This document shows, piece after piece, positions 13,855 to 14,344 of a DNA stretch of 14,344 nucleotides. The first letter of the stretch is position 1, and every line of letters starts with the position of its first letter. Source of the stretch: JANYHY01 sp043784605 (GTDB lineage: Bacteria > Myxococcota_A > Polyangia > Polyangiales > Polyangiaceae); the NCBI GenBank assembly GCA_043784605.1, contig JAYVYD010000054.1, positions 1 to 14,344 on the forward strand, in the 5' to 3' direction. The notes under the pieces were generated by a model. It was given only the letters and a program-made list of their open reading frames with translations, was not told where the DNA came from and made no database searches. The position numbers were made by a program, and so were the translations under genes.

Positions 13855-14344
13855 TCGGTCCTCTGGCGCATGAGCGGGAACAAGATCACGTCGCGGATCG
13901 AAGGTTGATTCGTCAACATCATGCACAGGCGATCGATGCCCATGCCGAAGCCCGCGGCCGGCGGCATTCCGTGCTGGAGTGCGCACACGTAGTCCTCGTC
14001 GAAGTCCATCGTGTCCTCGGCGCCGCGCGATTTCTTGTTCACTTGTTCGCGGAAGCGCGCCGCTTGATCGTCCGGGTCGTTGAGCTCGCTGAAGGCGTTG
14101 CACAGCTCGCGGGACTCGATGAACAGCTCGAAGCGATCGGTCAGCGAGGGGTCTGCGTCCTTGCGGCGCGCGAGGGGGGAGATCTCGAACGGATGGTCGA
14201 TGACGAACACCGGCAGGCTCTTGCTGGTCGCGCCGTCTCCCTCGCCATTCGATTCGGTGCGGTAATCCTCGGCCAAAAACGGCTCTGCGAAGTACTCGTA
14301 GGCGGCGAAGAGCTTCTCGCCGGCGCTCTCGCACTTGTCGAAGC
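13851..14344 (-). CDS. lysS: Lysyl-tRNA synthetase, class II, C-terminal part (cut by window edge)
   Basis: The last 163 residues are in view; the 5' part lies beyond the right edge. The enzyme charges tRNA-Lys in the cytoplasm. Class II motifs are clear: VIDHPFEISPLARRKD, LTDRFELFIESRELCNAFSELNDPDDQ (motif 2 follow-on), DEDYVCALQHGMPPAAGFGMGIDRL (motif 3, with the ATP-binding Arg) and a final IRDVILFPLMRQRTE. Compared with E. coli LysS, about 15-20 extra residues (DYRTESNGEGDGATSKSL) stand between the helix after GEKLF and PVFVIDHP. This is an acidic, Gly/Ser-rich insertion, likely a surface loop. The stop TGA overlaps the GTG start of the permease (GTGA), so the two are translationally coupled. 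Confidence 0.95.
   Translation of the reverse strand, partial: FDKCESAGEKLFAAYEYFAEPFLAEDYRTESNGEGDGATSKSLPVFVIDHPFEISPLARRKDADPSLTDRFELFIESRELCNAFSELNDPDDQAARFREQVNKKSRGAEDTMDFDEDYVCALQHGMPPAAGFGMGIDRLCMMLTNQPSIRDVILFPLMRQRTE
13859..13864 (-). promoter_or_regulatory. Ribosome binding site AGAGGA deciding the GTG start of the permease
   Basis: AGAGGA on the minus strand lies 4 nt before GTG 13854, inside the last codons of lysS. It is one of the few good Shine-Dalgarno matches in the window. It supports translation of the fused N-terminal domain from this codon rather than from an internal start near the LolC/E core. Confidence 0.65.

Noticed and set aside
13855..14334. Further N-terminal extension of the permease frame
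   Set aside because: The stretch overlaps lysS in another frame and is low-complexity Arg-rich. A GTG with a good ribosome binding site and a stop/start overlap at 13854 explains the data better.

Overview
The window is high-GC DNA that looks like a myxobacterial (Myxococcota, probably Polyangiales-type) chromosome. Evidence: several small lipoproteins with Ser/Asp/Thr-rich linkers and Cys-rich tails, an 'ACGVSS...GVC' type outer-membrane protein, a eukaryotic-type PPP phosphatase, a GH92 mannosidase, and heavy GC bias at third codon positions, which creates long antisense shadow frames. The taxonomic call is an inference from gene style. No tRNA, rRNA, CRISPR array, insertion sequence or transposase was seen.

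Layout. 1-220: non-coding, with a strong hairpin (174-207) just past a GH92 gene. 221-3757 (-): a two-gene operon, MFS transporter then GH92 alpha-mannosidase lipoprotein. 3903-4502 (+): a small single-pass membrane protein with a possible PDZ-like tail, whose stop codon abuts that of a convergent Cys-rich lipoprotein (4503-4976, -). 4998-6695 (-): a TerB-like/PPP Ser/Thr phosphatase fusion. It is divergent, with only 36 bp between start codons, from 6732-7643 (+), a three-domain CGFS glutaredoxin / Cys-less A-type carrier / rhodanese fusion. 7708-9535 (-): a WYL/YafY-like regulator, then a small outer-membrane-type protein and a small lipoprotein. The regulator is divergent from an EamA/DMT transporter (9619-10533, +). 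10508-14344 (-): a tightly coupled operon entering from the right edge: lysS (3' part), a LolC/E-type permease with an extra ~300-residue N-terminal membrane domain, and an FMN-dependent 2-hydroxyacid oxidase. The junctions are GTGA and ATGA overlaps.

How the genes fit together. LysS and the Lol-type permease are housekeeping (translation, lipoprotein release to the outer membrane). The hydroxyacid oxidase is a metabolic flavoprotein whose link to them is unclear beyond translational coupling. The glutaredoxin fusion and the phosphatase share one very short control region and may answer the same redox or metal signal (inference). The mannosidase/MFS pair suggests extracellular glycan breakdown plus small-molecule traffic.

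The features most worth a second look are the glutaredoxin fusion, which has exactly two cysteines (one per catalytic site) and a central A-type domain that has lost all cluster ligands; the TerB-PPP phosphatase beside it; and the LolC/E fusion. No clearly new multi-gene defence or mobile system is evident.
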